The notes under the pieces were generated by a model, which was given only the letters and a program-made list of their open reading frames with translations, made no database searches and had not been told where the DNA came from. From positions 62,001-126,000 of the forward strand of contig VZSF01002918.1 in NCBI GenBank assembly GCA_013398295.1: a stretch of 64,000 nucleotides of DNA. The letters run 5' to 3'. Numbering within the stretch: the stretch's first letter is position 1; each line of letters starts with the position of its first letter. Shown piece after piece: positions 63,701-64,000 of this stretch. This DNA comes from Chionis minor (Eukaryota > Chordata > Aves > Charadriiformes > Chionididae). The position numbers and the translations under genes are program-made.

Positions 63701-64000
63701 GTCCTGCCCTATGCAGGGGAGACGAGAAGGGGCTGGGGAGGGGGTGTGTGTTGTAGCCCACCATAGAGGTCTTGTGCTATTAGAAATGAAATGAAGTGAA
63801 ATAACCAGTAATTAAGACGAAACACCAAAATAAAAACCCCGCTCTCAAAAGGATAAGGTTAATTCCAACGATGACACAGCAACACTTGTATTATTAAATG
63901 TGCTCAAAAGAGTTCAAAATAGACGAACGCAGGTATTGTAAATAAAGTCTGCAATAACTTTGAGCTGTACGTACTTTTAAAGTATACAACTATGAAAACC

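Larger units (their letters stand above)
9533..64000 (-). other. NTNG1: NTNG1 intron upstream of the LN exon (partial)
   Basis: No open frame here matches the signal peptide and first LN residues that would precede this exon. The preceding coding exon is therefore expected beyond 64000, making this intron at least 54.4 kb long. NTNG1 is known to have very long introns in vertebrates. Listed separately inside it are repeat relics, simple repeats, an assembly gap and possible regulatory blocks. Apart from those, the stretches 9554-14199, 17600-20744, 21554-26529, 26606-30483, 34881-45639, 49263-53529, 55000-57694 and 57706-64000 contain no feature I can support. Confidence 0.8.

Overview
The window is a piece of a vertebrate nuclear genome, most likely a bird. 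It is AT-rich, has very little coding sequence and few interspersed repeats. It carries one short CR1 3' end of the kind typical of birds, a solo retroviral LTR, and several decayed LINE/SINE relics. Nothing looks bacterial or viral in organisation: there are no operons, ribosome binding sites or runs of real ORFs. The bird order cannot be decided from the sequence.

Only one coding segment is convincing. It is a 641 bp internal exon on the minus strand (9532 down to 8892) that encodes most of the laminin N-terminal (LN) domain of netrin-G1 (NTNG1), a GPI-anchored axonal adhesion protein. Both splice sites are visible. I found neither the exon with the start codon and signal peptide nor the following laminin-EGF exon. 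The rest of the window is therefore read as two partial introns: about 8.9 kb downstream of the exon (1-8891) and at least 54.4 kb upstream of it (9533-64000).

Layout. 1-8891 is intron holding a complete solo LTR (2108-2905) with an intact 6 bp target-site duplication, plus two AT-rich stretches that look like candidate conserved noncoding elements. 8892-9532 is the NTNG1 exon. 9533-34812 is intron with two MIR/L2-like relics (about 15085-15185 and 20745-20845), a GC-rich unclassified block (16560-16870), a 13 bp and a 25 bp tandem repeat, and a 14 bp assembly gap in a G-rich tract. 34813-34880 is a short CR1 3' end. 34881-64000 is intron with a frameshifted CR1/L3-type LINE relic of about 750 bp (48515-49262), a probable second tail of the same kind (53530-53650), G-quadruplex-prone tracts, and more candidate regulatory blocks, one of them with paired POU octamer sites.

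I found no novel gene system. The remaining short ORFs look like chance open frames in noncoding DNA or shadows of the exon. The observations most worth checking are the young-looking solo LTR, the old LINE relic, an apparently extra N-glycosylation sequon in the netrin-G1 LN domain, and the candidate noncoding elements, whose conservation cannot be judged from one genome.
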